Shown here piece by piece: positions 34,615-42,997 of a stretch of 64,000 nt of DNA. Numbering within the stretch: position 1 is the first letter of the stretch; each line of letters starts with the position of its first letter. The notes under the pieces were generated by a model. That model was not told where the DNA came from. It ran no database searches and saw only the letters and a program-made list of their open reading frames with translations. A program made the position numbers and the translations under genes. This DNA comes from an uncultured Lachnospiraceae bacterium (GTDB lineage: Bacteria; Bacillota; Clostridia; Lachnospirales; Lachnospiraceae), in NCBI GenBank assembly GCA_947167135.1, contig CAMVGV010000011.1, positions 1 to 64,000 on the forward strand. The letters are read 5' to 3'.

Positions 34615-34899
34615 ATGAACAAAACAGAATTAGTAGAAGCAGTTGCAAAGCAGACCAAGTTATCCAAGAAGGATACCGATGCTACCATCAAGGCGTTCAC
34701 TGATGTTGTAGCCAAGGAGCTCAAGAAGGGCGGAAAGATCCAGCTCATCGGTTTCGGAACCTTCGAGGTAACCAAGAGAGCAGCAAGAAAGGGACGCAAT
34801 CCCCAGACCGGAAAAGAGATCAAGATCGCAGCTTCAAAGTCTCCCAAGTTTAAGGCAGGCAAGGCATTAAAGGATCTTGTAAACGGAAAGAAAAAGTAA
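34615..34899 (+). CDS. hup: HU-family DNA-binding protein, second copy
   Basis: The 94-residue HU protein is close to the product of the gene at 18037 over its whole length, with the same MNKTELV start and [16 protein letters not shown] arm. GGAGG precedes the ATG, and a strong terminator follows. Two HU genes would allow HU homo- and heterodimers with different expression. Confidence 0.96.
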   Translation: MNKTELVEAVAKQTKLSKKDTDATIKAFTDVVAKELKKGGKIQLIGFGTFEVTKRAARKGRNPQTGKEIKIAASKSPKFKAGKALKDLVNGKKK

Positions 34900-34915
34900 G
34901 AAATGATAATCCAGG

Positions 34916-34949
34916 GGTCTGCCGATCAAATGTCGGCAGACCTTTTTTT
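34916..34949 (+). terminator. Terminator of the second HU gene
   Basis: A perfect 10-bp stem (GGTCTGCCGA, 7-base loop, TCGGCAGACC) is followed by seven T residues, 17 bases after the stop. Confidence 0.95.
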
Positions 34950-34963
34950 CTGAGCGAAGCGTT

Positions 34964-35193
34964 CTTGTCATTCTGAGAGCTTCATTCTTGTCATTCTGAG
35001 CGTTTCATTTTTGTCATTCTGAGCGAAGCGAAGAATCTTCTACTACCGGAGGAAAGATCCTTCGTCGCTGCGCTCCTCAGGATGACAACAAAATGTCATT
35101 CTGAGCGTTTCATTCATGTCATTCTGAGCGAAGCGAAGAATCTTCTACTACAGGAGGGAAAGATCCTTCGTCGCTGCGCTCCTCAGGATGACA
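34964..35193. repeat. Tandem 100-bp duplication of a facing hairpin-repeat pair
   Basis: Two nearly identical copies (34989-35087 and 35094-35193) each contain an arm-only unit, an intact plus-orientation hairpin and an intact minus-orientation hairpin that can pair with it. One more arm lies just upstream. The region is non-coding and separates the HU terminator from thrH. Confidence 0.9.
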
Positions 35194-35259
35194 GAGAGGG
35201 AGCCACTCAGAATAACATAGTAGTTAAAAACAGCTTTTAAAAAGGAGAGGAAACAGATA

Positions 35260-35871
35260 ATGGATATAGTATGTTTGGATATGGAAGGTGTTCTGGTTCC
35301 GGAAATATGGATCGCATTTTCCGAGGCAAGCGGAATACCGGAGCTTAGGAAAACCACCAGGGACGAGCCCGATTACGACAAGCTGATGAAATACCGACTG
35401 GAGATCCTGAAGGAGCATAAGCTGGGCCTGAAGGAGATACAGGCCACCATAGAGGGTATCGATCCCCTTCCCGGAGCGAGGGAATTCCTCGACAGATTAA
35501 GGGAGCTGACACAGGTGATAATCCTGAGCGATACCTTCACCCAGTTTGCCTCTCCTCTTATAAGGAAGCTGAATTTCCCCACCCTTTTCTGTAATTCCCT
35601 TGTCGTATCTCCCACCGGAGAGATAACGGGCTACAAGATGAGGATAAAGGATTCCAAGCTCACGACGGTCCGTGCACTACAGTCAATAGGCTATGAGACC
35701 ATCGCCGCTGGGGATTCCTATAATGACCTGAAAATGATCAAAGCAAGTAAGGCCGGTTTCCTCTTCAGATCCACGGAGAAGATAATAGAAGACAATCCGG
35801 ATATCCCGGCCTTTCAGGAGTTTGGGGAATTTTTCGAGGCCATCAGAGATGCTCTGGGAAGGGATAACTAA
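35260..35871 (+). CDS. thrH: ThrH-type phosphoserine phosphatase/homoserine phosphotransferase
   Basis: This 203-residue HAD-superfamily protein starts IVCLDMEGVLVPEIW, with Asp7 and Glu9 in the DxE form typical of ThrH. The downstream motif AAGDSYNDLKMIKAS supplies the metal-binding aspartates. ThrH dephosphorylates phosphoserine and can transfer the phosphate to homoserine, linking serine and threonine synthesis. A GGAGAGG site precedes the start. Confidence 0.9.
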   Translation: MDIVCLDMEGVLVPEIWIAFSEASGIPELRKTTRDEPDYDKLMKYRLEILKEHKLGLKEIQATIEGIDPLPGAREFLDRLRELTQVIILSDTFTQFASPLIRKLNFPTLFCNSLVVSPTGEITGYKMRIKDSKLTTVRALQSIGYETIAAGDSYNDLKMIKASKAGFLFRSTEKIIEDNPDIPAFQEFGEFFEAIRDALGRDN

Positions 35872-35924
35872 AATTCATTGAAAAAACTTTTCGTCACGTT
35901 TCGCGTTTTTTCGTCACGCTTCTG

Positions 35925-35954
35925 TTGAAAATTCCTGCTTTTTTGAAATATAAT
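35925..35954 (+). promoter_or_regulatory. Promoter of the surface-protein gene
   Basis: TTGAAA (35925-35930), 18 bases, TATAAT (35949-35954). The leader of about 170 bases holds a dispersed repeat flanked by a 10-bp inverted repeat. Confidence 0.65.
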
Positions 35955-36028
35955 TATTCGAAGTGTGATTGTGAACATATCTTTTGGGCTACTGAATAGC
36001 CAATTAGATTATCATCTGTATGTCAGAT

Positions 36029-36087
36029 ATAAAACACATTGTCATCCTGAGCGTTAGCGAAGGATCTTATCAAAAACTGTGTTTTAT
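36029..36087 (+). repeat. Dispersed hairpin repeat inside a 10-bp inverted repeat
   Basis: ATAAAACACA (36029-36038) and TGTGTTTTAT (36078-36087) pair perfectly and enclose one intact repeat unit with stem ATCCT/AGGAT, GA/GA, and GC-GTTA-GC. It lies in the presumed leader of the surface-protein gene. Confidence 0.8.
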
Positions 36088-36131
36088 AGATGAGTTGCAA
36101 AGCAGGGAGATAAAGTAATGAATTAAAGAAA

Positions 36132-38474
36132 GTGATCAAAAATATCGTGAGAACAGGAGGGGCAGCGGCCTTTCTTGCGGCAGTCTGTGTACTGTTTTTG
36201 GCAGGGGCATTTCCGGAGGATGCCTATGCGGGGCATCCTGATCCGGTATCCTATATCGACGAGAACGGAAATGAGGCGTCTGCTAACAACTATACCCTTG
36301 CCGGGAACTCGGACACTTCCTGGTCCGGCACAGTGGTTGTTAAGGATTCTGTCAGTATTAATAATACGGTGACTCTTGGCGGAGATACCAAGCTTATCCT
36401 CTGTGACGGAGCGAAACTTACGATCACGGTGGGTGATAGAACTGCTCTTGATGGATCTTTTAAGGAACTCACCGTTTACGGACAGAGGGGAAATAGTGGA
36501 AAACTCATATTAACCAGTAAAAGTAATTCCCCGAACCATTGTCTTAGTAATGTAAATTATACCCAAATTGGCGGAGAGGTTGAGATAAATCAGCAAGGTA
36601 CAGGGTGTGCAGTCGAAAATTTTAGAAATTTCCCAATGGAAATAAAAGGGGGAGAGCTTAATGTAAATGCGTCAAATGGTTCCGGTTGTATATACTTATC
36701 AAAACTTACAATAAGCGACGGGTCAGTCAAAATTAATTCTAAAAACCAAGCCATCTCTGTGGCTGATATGATCGATATATCAGGCGGGGAGCTCTATGCC
36801 AACTCTAACGGAGCTGACGGATTGTTTTGTGTATTTGCTGCTGGGGTTAAAGTAACAGGCGGCACCGTTTCTGTTAACGGCGCAAAAGGCGGAGTAAACT
36901 GTGGATACTTCACTGTATCCGGTGGCAATGTAACGATAAAGAATGTAGGAGCAGGTCGGAACGGAGTTAGGGCTACTGAAGGAGTCAATATTTCCGGCGG
37001 TACTGTCAATGTTGAGTCAATAGCCGAAAACAGCTATGGGATATATGTCATCGCACAACATCCAACAGTTCCTGTTAATATTTCCGGTGGCACTGTTAAC
37101 ATTAAATCAGAAGGCGAAAACAGTTACGGAATATTTGCCAATAAAGGTTATGGCTGTACAGTTCCTGTTAATATTACCGGTGGAAATGTAACAATCAGTG
37201 CAGCCGGAGACAATGCAAAAGGTATATGGAATTGTGATGATATAAAGATCGGCTGGACAAAGGGGACAGACAGGATAAAGATCAGCAGCTCGTATTCAGA
37301 AGAGGGAAGTATGATATTTGTCGGAACCTTTATGACAGAGGACGGCGCTCTGATAGATGCTACACAGGAAGAGGTTACAATCGCATACCACGGTATTGAA
37401 GGGAAGACCCTTATCCCGGCTTGTATAGTACGCTTCTTTGACGGTGATACAAAGATAAGTGAAAATGCCGTGCCTTATGGAGAGCGTATTGCTAAGCCTT
37501 CCGATCCGGTAAAGGAAGGTATGGATTTCTTTGGCTGGTACTCTGATAAAGAGCTCACAAAGAAATATGATTTTAGCTCACAGGTTACAGCAGACTTAAG
37601 CCTGTATGCAAAGTTTAAGGAGCCGGAGCCTGAACCTGAACCGGATCCTGATCCCGAACCAACACCGGATCCTGATCCGACGCCGGAACCGACACCGACA
37701 CCGGAACCGACACCAACACCGGAGCCGACACCAACGCCGGAGCCTGACCCGACACCGGAACCCACACCAACGCCGGAGCCTGACCCGACACCGGAACTCA
37801 CACCAACGCCGGAGCCCACACCAACGCCGGAGCCTGACCCGACACCGGATCCTACATCGACACCGGAGGCGGTAAGAGTACCGCTGACAGCTACCGGAGC
37901 GGTCTATGCATCAGGGGATGATAACTTTGCACCTGTTGCCAAGGGCTCATCAAACGGCACCGGCGGCAGCATCAAGGATCAGATACTTGATTTTTCTAAG
38001 GTCGCAGAGTCCGGGGTAAAGCCCGATGACCTGAAGATGACTGCTGTAAACGGCAGCAAGTTCACCACTGCCGCAAAGGTGAAGGATAAGAACTCCGTGA
38101 AAACCACCGGAGGGGTAAAGGCGAAATACAATAAGAATGACAGCACCGTTTCCTTTAAATGCAAAAAAGACGGCACCGCTACAGTTACAATGGCAGACAA
38201 CAATACCTACACCATCAAATTTACTGTAGAGAAGCCGAAAGCCCAGGATAGTGCAAAGAAGATAGCAAAGGGCAGCGCTCCCGTGGTAAAGACGGTAACT
38301 GATCTCTTCGGAACCCACATTAATGCGGGAAAGCTCTCTATTGAAAAGCAGAAGAATTCCTTAGCCAGGGTTTCCAATAATTCCGTCATCATAGATCCCA
38401 GGGACAAGGACAGCATCAAGATCAGATACCGGTATCTTAATAAGAAATACAAGATAACCGTGAAGGTAAAGTAA
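36132..38474 (+). CDS. Large secreted beta-helix/proline-rich surface protein
   Basis: The 780-residue protein has a signal peptide (about 1-33), then many strands with SGGTVNV/TGGNVTI repeats (about 220-370), typical of a right-handed beta-helix of the DUF4353 type. An InlB B-repeat follows (about 434-496, [11 protein letters not shown] to LYAKFKE), then a PEPTP/PDPTP linker of about 80 residues and a C-terminal domain of unknown kind. No LPXTG motif is present. The start is a GTG with a poor ribosome site; a better-placed ATG at 36118 runs into a stop after two codons, so a small frame change near the start is possible. The beta-helix part looks more AT-rich than its neighbours. Confidence 0.7.
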   Translation: MIKNIVRTGGAAAFLAAVCVLFLAGAFPEDAYAGHPDPVSYIDENGNEASANNYTLAGNSDTSWSGTVVVKDSVSINNTVTLGGDTKLILCDGAKLTITVGDRTALDGSFKELTVYGQRGNSGKLILTSKSNSPNHCLSNVNYTQIGGEVEINQQGTGCAVENFRNFPMEIKGGELNVNASNGSGCIYLSKLTISDGSVKINSKNQAISVADMIDISGGELYANSNGADGLFCVFAAGVKVTGGTVSVNGAKGGVNCGYFTVSGGNVTIKNVGAGRNGVRATEGVNISGGTVNVESIAENSYGIYVIAQHPTVPVNISGGTVNIKSEGENSYGIFANKGYGCTVPVNITGGNVTISAAGDNAKGIWNCDDIKIGWTKGTDRIKISSSYSEEGSMIFVGTFMTEDGALIDATQEEVTIAYHGIEGKTLIPACIVRFFDGDTKISENAVPYGERIAKPSDPVKEGMDFFGWYSDKELTKKYDFSSQVTADLSLYAKFKEPEPEPEPDPDPEPTPDPDPTPEPTPTPEPTPTPEPTPTPEPDPTPEPTPTPEPDPTPELTPTPEPTPTPEPDPTPDPTSTPEAVRVPLTATGAVYASGDDNFAPVAKGSSNGTGGSIKDQILDFSKVAESGVKPDDLKMTAVNGSKFTTAAKVKDKNSVKTTGGVKAKYNKNDSTVSFKCKKDGTATVTMADNNTYTIKFTVEKPKAQDSAKKIAKGSAPVVKTVTDLFGTHINAGKLSIEKQKNSLARVSNNSVIIDPRDKDSIKIRYRYLNKKYKITVKVK

Positions 38475-38545
38475 AAATAAACGTAACTATTCAGAACAGT
38501 CACTTGCGGAACCGCAAGTGACGTATGAAAACCAAGGCAAATAAG

Positions 38546-38579
38546 CCAAAATCAAAAAGGACGGGCAGTGCCCGTCCTT
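38546..38579 (-). terminator. Terminator of the flagellin-like gene
   Basis: Read on the minus strand, AAGGACGGGC, loop ACT, GCCCGTCCTT is followed by TTTGATTTT, about 65 bases after the stop. It may also stop plus-strand transcription. A separate 10-bp hairpin (TCACTTGCGG-AA-CCGCAAGTGA, 38500-38521) lies after the surface-protein gene. Confidence 0.8.
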
Positions 38580-38644
38580 AATTTACTTAAGTTGCTGCGG
38601 TGTCCCTATGTCGTCCGGGGAGCCGGGAAGGATCCTCCGGTCTC

Positions 38645-39388
38645 TCACACGAAGAGGTTCGCGGTAGACTGCTTCATCTGCTCCTCATCCTTTTTCTGCA
38701 TCATCATCCTGACGTTATTGAGGAGCTGACCCTGCTTATTTTTATTATTCTGCTCGATGATCTCCTGAAGCTCATCCTTGACCGAGCTGGAGGCGAAGGT
38801 ATTCTGTATGGCGGTACGGTTGTAAGCCTCCTGGGCGGAAAGAGCATTATACTGCGCTCCTCCGAGAGAGCGCTGGTCACTGACCTTCTTAATGGCACTG
38901 TCGATCGAATCCAGATCAAAGCTGCCCTTCGTCACATTGAAGTCCTCGATCCCCAGATCCTTAATGAGAGAGCTGGAACCGGATATACCGATGGTGGTTT
39001 TGTTTCCGTCACTGACTATATCAATGTTCTTATTGCTGCCGTTGAGAAGATAGGTCTCATTGTACTTTGCGGTGCCTGCGATATCATTGATGCCCTGCTT
39101 ATAGCTGTCGATCTGGCTCTGAATATCAGCCCTGTCACTTTGAGAAGCCGTGCCGTTCATAGCCTTTACAGCAAGCTCCCTGATGGACTGCAGATAGTCG
39201 GTTATCTGTGAAGCCGCACCATCGGAGATATTAAGGAGAGCCTTTCCCTCCTGAACGTTTTCCGTTCCTGCCTGCAGACCCCCTATCTGTGCTACTGCCT
39301 TTTCCTCTATGGAAATATCGGAAGAATTGATATATCCGCTGTAATTACTGTAATATGAGCTGCTGCCCAGGGTTGAAATAGAAACCAT
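38645..39388 (-). CDS. Short flagellin-like protein
   Basis: The 247-residue protein has the flagellin D0/D1 motif in its N-terminal half (QAGTENVQEGKALLNISDGA, then YLQSIRELAVKAMNGT) and ends with a helical segment (SSSVKDELQEIIEQNN...MMMQKK). The usual first 40 flagellin residues are missing and replaced by a Ser/Tyr-rich start, and the C-terminal filament helix is not standard. It could be a minor flagellin, a secreted flagellin relative or a repurposed protein. No other flagellar gene is nearby. The start at 39388 has GGAGG eight bases upstream. Confidence 0.7.
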   Translation of the reverse strand: MVSISTLGSSSYYSNYSGYINSSDISIEEKAVAQIGGLQAGTENVQEGKALLNISDGAASQITDYLQSIRELAVKAMNGTASQSDRADIQSQIDSYKQGINDIAGTAKYNETYLLNGSNKNIDIVSDGNKTTIGISGSSSLIKDLGIEDFNVTKGSFDLDSIDSAIKKVSDQRSLGGAQYNALSAQEAYNRTAIQNTFASSSVKDELQEIIEQNNKNKQGQLLNNVRMMMQKKDEEQMKQSTANLFV

Positions 39389-39488
39389 AAGCTTTCCTCC
39401 GTTTGTATCCTTCACGAACAGGGCAATAAAAATAGTGATACGCCCGCCATCATCCTTGATAAGAGCAGTATATCATAAAAATAAATTT

Positions 39489-39517
39489 TGTATACATTAA
39501 ATATTGTATAAAATCAA
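39489..39517 (-). promoter_or_regulatory. Promoter of the flagellin-like gene
   Basis: On the minus strand: TTGATT, 17 bases, TATACA. It is a housekeeping-type promoter; I see no sigma-28 (TAAA...GCCGATAA) motif here. Confidence 0.5.
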
Positions 39518-39617
39518 AGCCAATGAAGGATTTGTTACTGTTCAGCGCCGAGCCACGCACCTGCTGAGTGGCTACGGCTCTAAATACCTGGCAACAAGGA
39601 TTTTTGTGCGTCGGGAA

Positions 39618-41246
39618 TCATCCCTTCGACAGATCAATGCTCCTTATCTGCTTTCTGAGCGGCAGCACGCTCTTAGGATTTACGCTGAGTTCGTCCACAC
39701 CCATACGGAGGAAGGTCTCCGTAAGAGACAGATCCGCTCCCAGCTCTCCGCAGATACCGACCCAGGTATTATGACGGTGTCCTGCCTCTATGGTCATCTG
39801 GATAAGCTTAAGCACCGCCGGATGATGCGGATCGGAGAATGGCTCGATCTTCGCATTCTGTCTGTCTATGGCGCAGGTGTACTGGGTCAGGTCATTGGTA
39901 CCGAGAGAGAAGAAATCAACATCTTCGGCAAGATCATCCGCTATAAGGGCGGCGGCAGGAGTTTCTATCATTATTCCGAGCTCTATATTTCCGACCTCTG
40001 CACCTTCATTTGCAAGCTCCCGCTTACATTCGGCGAGTATCTCCTTGCAGTCCCGTACCTCTCTGAGGCTCGTGATCATTGGAAACATCACACCGAGATT
40101 TCCGTATACCGATGCCCTGAGGAGAGCCCTCAGCTGTCTTTTGAAGAAGTCCTTCCTCGTAAGGCAGATGCGGATGGCACGGTAGCCCAATGCAGGGTTG
40201 TCCTCCTTATCCAGATTCATATAGTCTATGGTTTTGTCCGCTCCGATATCACAGGTGCGTATTATCACAAGCTTGGGAGCAAGGGTTTCCAGCACCCGCT
40301 TGTATGCGAGGAACTGCTCCTCCTCAGTGGGATCGGTTTTGCTGTTCAGATATACAAATTCCGAGCGGAACAGGCCGACGCCCTCCGCATCATTTACCTG
40401 TACGGCACCTACATCCGAAGGCCCTCCGATATTTGCAAATACCCTTACCTGATGGCCGTCGATGGTGGTGCTTGGCTTTCCCTTAAGCTCGAGGAGAAGG
40501 GCTTCCTTCTTCCGGTCCTCATTCTGCTTTGCGGTAAGGGAATCAACGAGATCCTGTGTCGGCTCTATATAGATACAGGAATTGTATCCGTCCAGGATGG
40601 CGAACTTCCCGTCCCAGTCATCCGCTATGTCCTTACATTGGATAATGGTGGGAAGATTTAAGCTTCTTGCAAGTATGGCTGTGTGGCTGTTTGAGCTTCC
40701 TTCCCTGGTCACAAGACCGAGAAGCAGGGATTTATCAAGTCTCACGGTTTCGGAGGGAGCCAGATCCTCAGCCACAAGAATGGAGGGCTCGCTGCCCTGT
40801 ATGCTGTCGGGATCGTTGCCGAAAAGAACGTCCAGCATGGCATTCTTCAGGTCCTCCACATCGGCGCTACGGGCCTGGAAGTAGGGATCGTCCATATCGC
40901 GGAACATCTGGGCCATATTATCGAAGCCTTGACGTACCGCATATTCTGCTTTCTGCTTCTGTTCAACCATGATCTCCTTGCAGGCATCGATCAGGTCATC
41001 ATCATCCAGCATCATCTCATGTGCTTCGAATATGGCGGCGCTGTCCTCACCCGCCTCCTTTACGGCCTTTTCATAGAGGGCGTGCTGCTGTTCCTGTACC
41101 TTTACCCTTGCCGATTCAAAGCGGTTCAGCTCCGGGATCGGATCCTCAACCTTTTCTTCGCTTATCTCATAATCAGGCGGCTTATAGACACGGATCTTCC
41201 CTATCGAAATCCCGCCGACAATTTTTGTACCCGTTGCTACCTTCAT
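39618..41246 (-). CDS. ptsI: PTS enzyme I (phosphoenolpyruvate-protein phosphotransferase)
   Basis: The 542-residue protein has the phospho-histidine motif GSSNSHTAILAR (His188), the PEP-binding barrel (GVGLFRSEFVYL, GIMIETPAA, FFSLGTNDLTQYT) and the catalytic Cys in VGICGELGAD. It takes phosphate from PEP and passes it to HPr. The partner gene ptsH lies upstream on the same strand but is separated from it by about 300 bases of repeat. The length is slightly below the usual 570. Confidence 0.95.
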   Translation of the reverse strand: MKVATGTKIVGGISIGKIRVYKPPDYEISEEKVEDPIPELNRFESARVKVQEQQHALYEKAVKEAGEDSAAIFEAHEMMLDDDDLIDACKEIMVEQKQKAEYAVRQGFDNMAQMFRDMDDPYFQARSADVEDLKNAMLDVLFGNDPDSIQGSEPSILVAEDLAPSETVRLDKSLLLGLVTREGSSNSHTAILARSLNLPTIIQCKDIADDWDGKFAILDGYNSCIYIEPTQDLVDSLTAKQNEDRKKEALLLELKGKPSTTIDGHQVRVFANIGGPSDVGAVQVNDAEGVGLFRSEFVYLNSKTDPTEEEQFLAYKRVLETLAPKLVIIRTCDIGADKTIDYMNLDKEDNPALGYRAIRICLTRKDFFKRQLRALLRASVYGNLGVMFPMITSLREVRDCKEILAECKRELANEGAEVGNIELGIMIETPAAALIADDLAEDVDFFSLGTNDLTQYTCAIDRQNAKIEPFSDPHHPAVLKLIQMTIEAGHRHNTWVGICGELGADLSLTETFLRMGVDELSVNPKSVLPLRKQIRSIDLSKG

Positions 41247-41277
41247 ACTTTGTCTATGTCGCTCCTTTCCGTGATAA

Positions 41278-41505
41278 TGTCATTCTAAGGGCTCCCCACC
41301 TTGTCATTCAGAGGGCTCCCCACCTTGTCATTCAGAGGGCTCCCCACCTTGTCATTCAGAGGGCGAAGCCCGAAGAATCTTCATATCCGGGTGAAAGATC
41401 CTTCGCTGCGCTCAGGATGACAGCAGCTGAGCTCAGGATGACAGCTACTGAGCTCAGGATGACAGTTGCTGCGCTCAGGATGACAGCTGCTGCGCTCAGG
41501 ATGAC
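41278..41505. repeat. Mirror-symmetric hairpin-repeat array between ptsH and ptsI
   Basis: Three 24-bp arm-only units (41278-41349) lead into one full plus-orientation hairpin unit (41350-41381), then a minus-orientation hairpin (about 41395-41423), then 21-bp arm-only units to 41505. It lies inside the presumed ptsHI transcript. Confidence 0.9.
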
Positions 41506-41545
41506 GTTTTGACGCACTATGTGCGTCAGTGCCCCGCAATGTTCA

Positions 41546-41803
41546 TTACATATTGTCTTTAAGGAACTGCTCTATAGCGGCAGCTGCGGTTTCTTCGTCA
41601 TCGCCCTCAACCTGTACGGTGATCTCATCCCCCTGTTTTGCACCCAGCCCCATAAGCTTCATAAGCGCGGTAGCCTTTGCACTCTTCTCACCCTTTGTGA
41701 TGGTGATAACGCTGGTATACTTCTTCGCTTCCTTAGCGAGCACCCCTGCCGGACGGGCGTGGATACCAACCGGATCTGTGAGTGTGTACTTGAATTCTTT
41801 CAT
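41546..41803 (-). CDS. ptsH: HPr phosphocarrier protein
   Basis: The 85-residue protein has the phosphorylated His15 in GIHARPAG and the overall HPr length. It carries phosphate from enzyme I to sugar-specific EII proteins. The position that holds regulatory Ser46 in Bacillus is Ala46 here (ungapped alignment; Thr45 is next to it), so HPr-kinase control at Ser46 cannot work on this protein. A TTGTAA/TAAAAT promoter lies upstream. Confidence 0.95.
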   Translation of the reverse strand: MKEFKYTLTDPVGIHARPAGVLAKEAKKYTSVITITKGEKSAKATALMKLMGLGAKQGDEITVQVEGDDEETAAAAIEQFLKDNM

Positions 41804-41861
41804 ACCTTTTCTCCTTTTCTGTTTCTGCGGCAGAACAACTGGCGTCTGCCTGACTGTCTCT

Positions 41862-41890
41862 ATTTTACCTTTGATGCGGATCTATTACAA
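41862..41890 (-). promoter_or_regulatory. ptsH promoter
   Basis: On the minus strand: TTGTAA (41890-41885), 17 bases, TAAAAT (41867-41862), about 60 bases before the ptsH start. Confidence 0.7.
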
Positions 41891-41956
41891 CAGTTAATCC
41901 GGTCGTTGAGCAGCCGGCGTGATCAGCTTTTTTTCAGCATGCGGTCCGGTGAAGCA

Positions 41957-41991
41957 GTCGAGATAAGCGTCGCTGGCGCTCAGGATGACAG
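41957..41991 (-). repeat. Partial dispersed-repeat copy
   Basis: One minus-orientation arm (GGCGCTCAGGATGACA) is preceded by a degenerate core. It lies between the divergent ptsH and relQ promoters. Confidence 0.55.
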
Positions 41992-42012
41992 GAGCAAAGC
42001 GCCGGGCTTATA

Positions 42013-42042
42013 TAGACAAACCGGGATGGAATATGTTATAAT
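42013..42042 (+). promoter_or_regulatory. Promoter of the RelQ-like gene
   Basis: TAGACA (42013-42018), 18 bases, TATAAT (42037-42042), with a TGT extension before the -10 box. Confidence 0.75.
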
Positions 42043-42048
42043 TTTAAC

Positions 42049-42165
42049 AAACGTGGTCCTGCACCGGGGAGGTTCCCGGGAAGTGCTCCGGCCGCGGGAA
42101 AACTGACGGAAAGACAGCTGTCCGGGGTACGAGAGACCCGCACGGCTGCTATGGAAAGTATATAA
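42049..42165 (+). other. Structured leader of the RelQ-like gene
   Basis: The leader of about 115 bases holds a small hairpin (CCGGG-GAGGTT-CCCGG at 42064-42079) and a larger one at 42115-42148, where CAGCTGT and CGGG pair with CCCG and ACGGCTG around a single C-C mismatch. No reading frame of interest is inside, and it matches no riboswitch that I recognise. Confidence 0.45.
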
Positions 42166-42888
42166 ATGGATAAGGAAATAAATAAATATGAGGGTGTAGA
42201 CAGCTGGGAGACCATAATTCTCCTTTATAATTCTGCCCTTAAGGAGATCGGAACAAAGCTTGCCATCTTAAACGACGAATTTCAGCACGTTCATCAATAC
42301 AATCCCATTGAACATATCAAAAGCAGGATAAAAACCCCGGAAAGCATTGTAAAGAAGCTGAAGCGCAGGGGCTATGAGTCCACCATCGAAAACATGGTGA
42401 AATATGTTAATGATATTGCGGGTGTGCGGGTCATCTGCTCATTTACCTCGGACATCTACAGGGTGGCGGAGATATTGGCGAACCAGAGTGATATCAACGT
42501 GCTTTCCATCAAGGATTACATCAAGCATCCGAAGGAGAGCGGTTATAAGAGTTATCATATGATAGTGACGGTGCCTATCTTCCTGTCTGACGGTGTGGTG
42601 GATACGAAGGTGGAGATACAGATCCGTACAGTAGCCATGGATTTCTGGGCCAGTCTGGAGCACAAGATAAACTATAAGTACGAGGGTGATGCACCCGAGC
42701 ATATTAAGAGAGAGCTTTTCGAATGTGCGGAGATGGTATCGGATCTGGATGCGAAGATGATGTCTCTTAATGATGAGCTGCGGGACGCCCATGAACAGCA
42801 GGAATCCGACGAAGAGAAGCGCCAGCAGGAAAAGCATGAAGCAGAGAAAACGCTTCTCAAGGAGAGATTTTACGGAGAGGCGGAATGA
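42166..42888 (+). CDS. relQ: Small alarmone synthetase, RelQ-type
   Basis: The 240-residue protein has only a synthetase domain (RIKTPESIVKKLKRRG, DIAGVRVICSF, ESGYKSYHMIV, EIQIRTVAMDFWASLEHKINYKY) with no HD hydrolase or TGS domain. It makes (p)ppGpp from ATP and GTP/GDP. A charged coiled-coil tail (about 200-240) is consistent with oligomer formation. The gene has its own promoter and a structured leader. Confidence 0.9.
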   Translation: MDKEINKYEGVDSWETIILLYNSALKEIGTKLAILNDEFQHVHQYNPIEHIKSRIKTPESIVKKLKRRGYESTIENMVKYVNDIAGVRVICSFTSDIYRVAEILANQSDINVLSIKDYIKHPKESGYKSYHMIVTVPIFLSDGVVDTKVEIQIRTVAMDFWASLEHKINYKYEGDAPEHIKRELFECAEMVSDLDAKMMSLNDELRDAHEQQESDEEKRQQEKHEAEKTLLKERFYGEAE

Positions 42889-42929
42889 TGCGGCTTCCGG
42901 GATAGTTAACATAACTACCCAAGCCTGTC

Positions 42930-42958
42930 TTGCATACAAAAACAAAAGATGCTATAGT
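42930..42958 (+). promoter_or_regulatory. Possible promoter before the small membrane protein gene
   Basis: TTGCAT, 17 bases, TATAGT; both boxes are imperfect. Confidence 0.4.
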
Positions 42959-42997
42959 AAACGGCAAGTAATTTGATTTAGGGGAGCCGATCTGCCA

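Noticed and set aside
37475-37819. Gly/Ser/Val repeat protein on the minus strand
   Set aside because: It is the antisense reading of the proline-rich linker of the surface protein.
39504-40661. 385-codon plus-strand frame opposite ptsI
   Set aside because: ptsI has clear catalytic motifs on the other strand; the plus frame has no recognisable domain and is a shadow.
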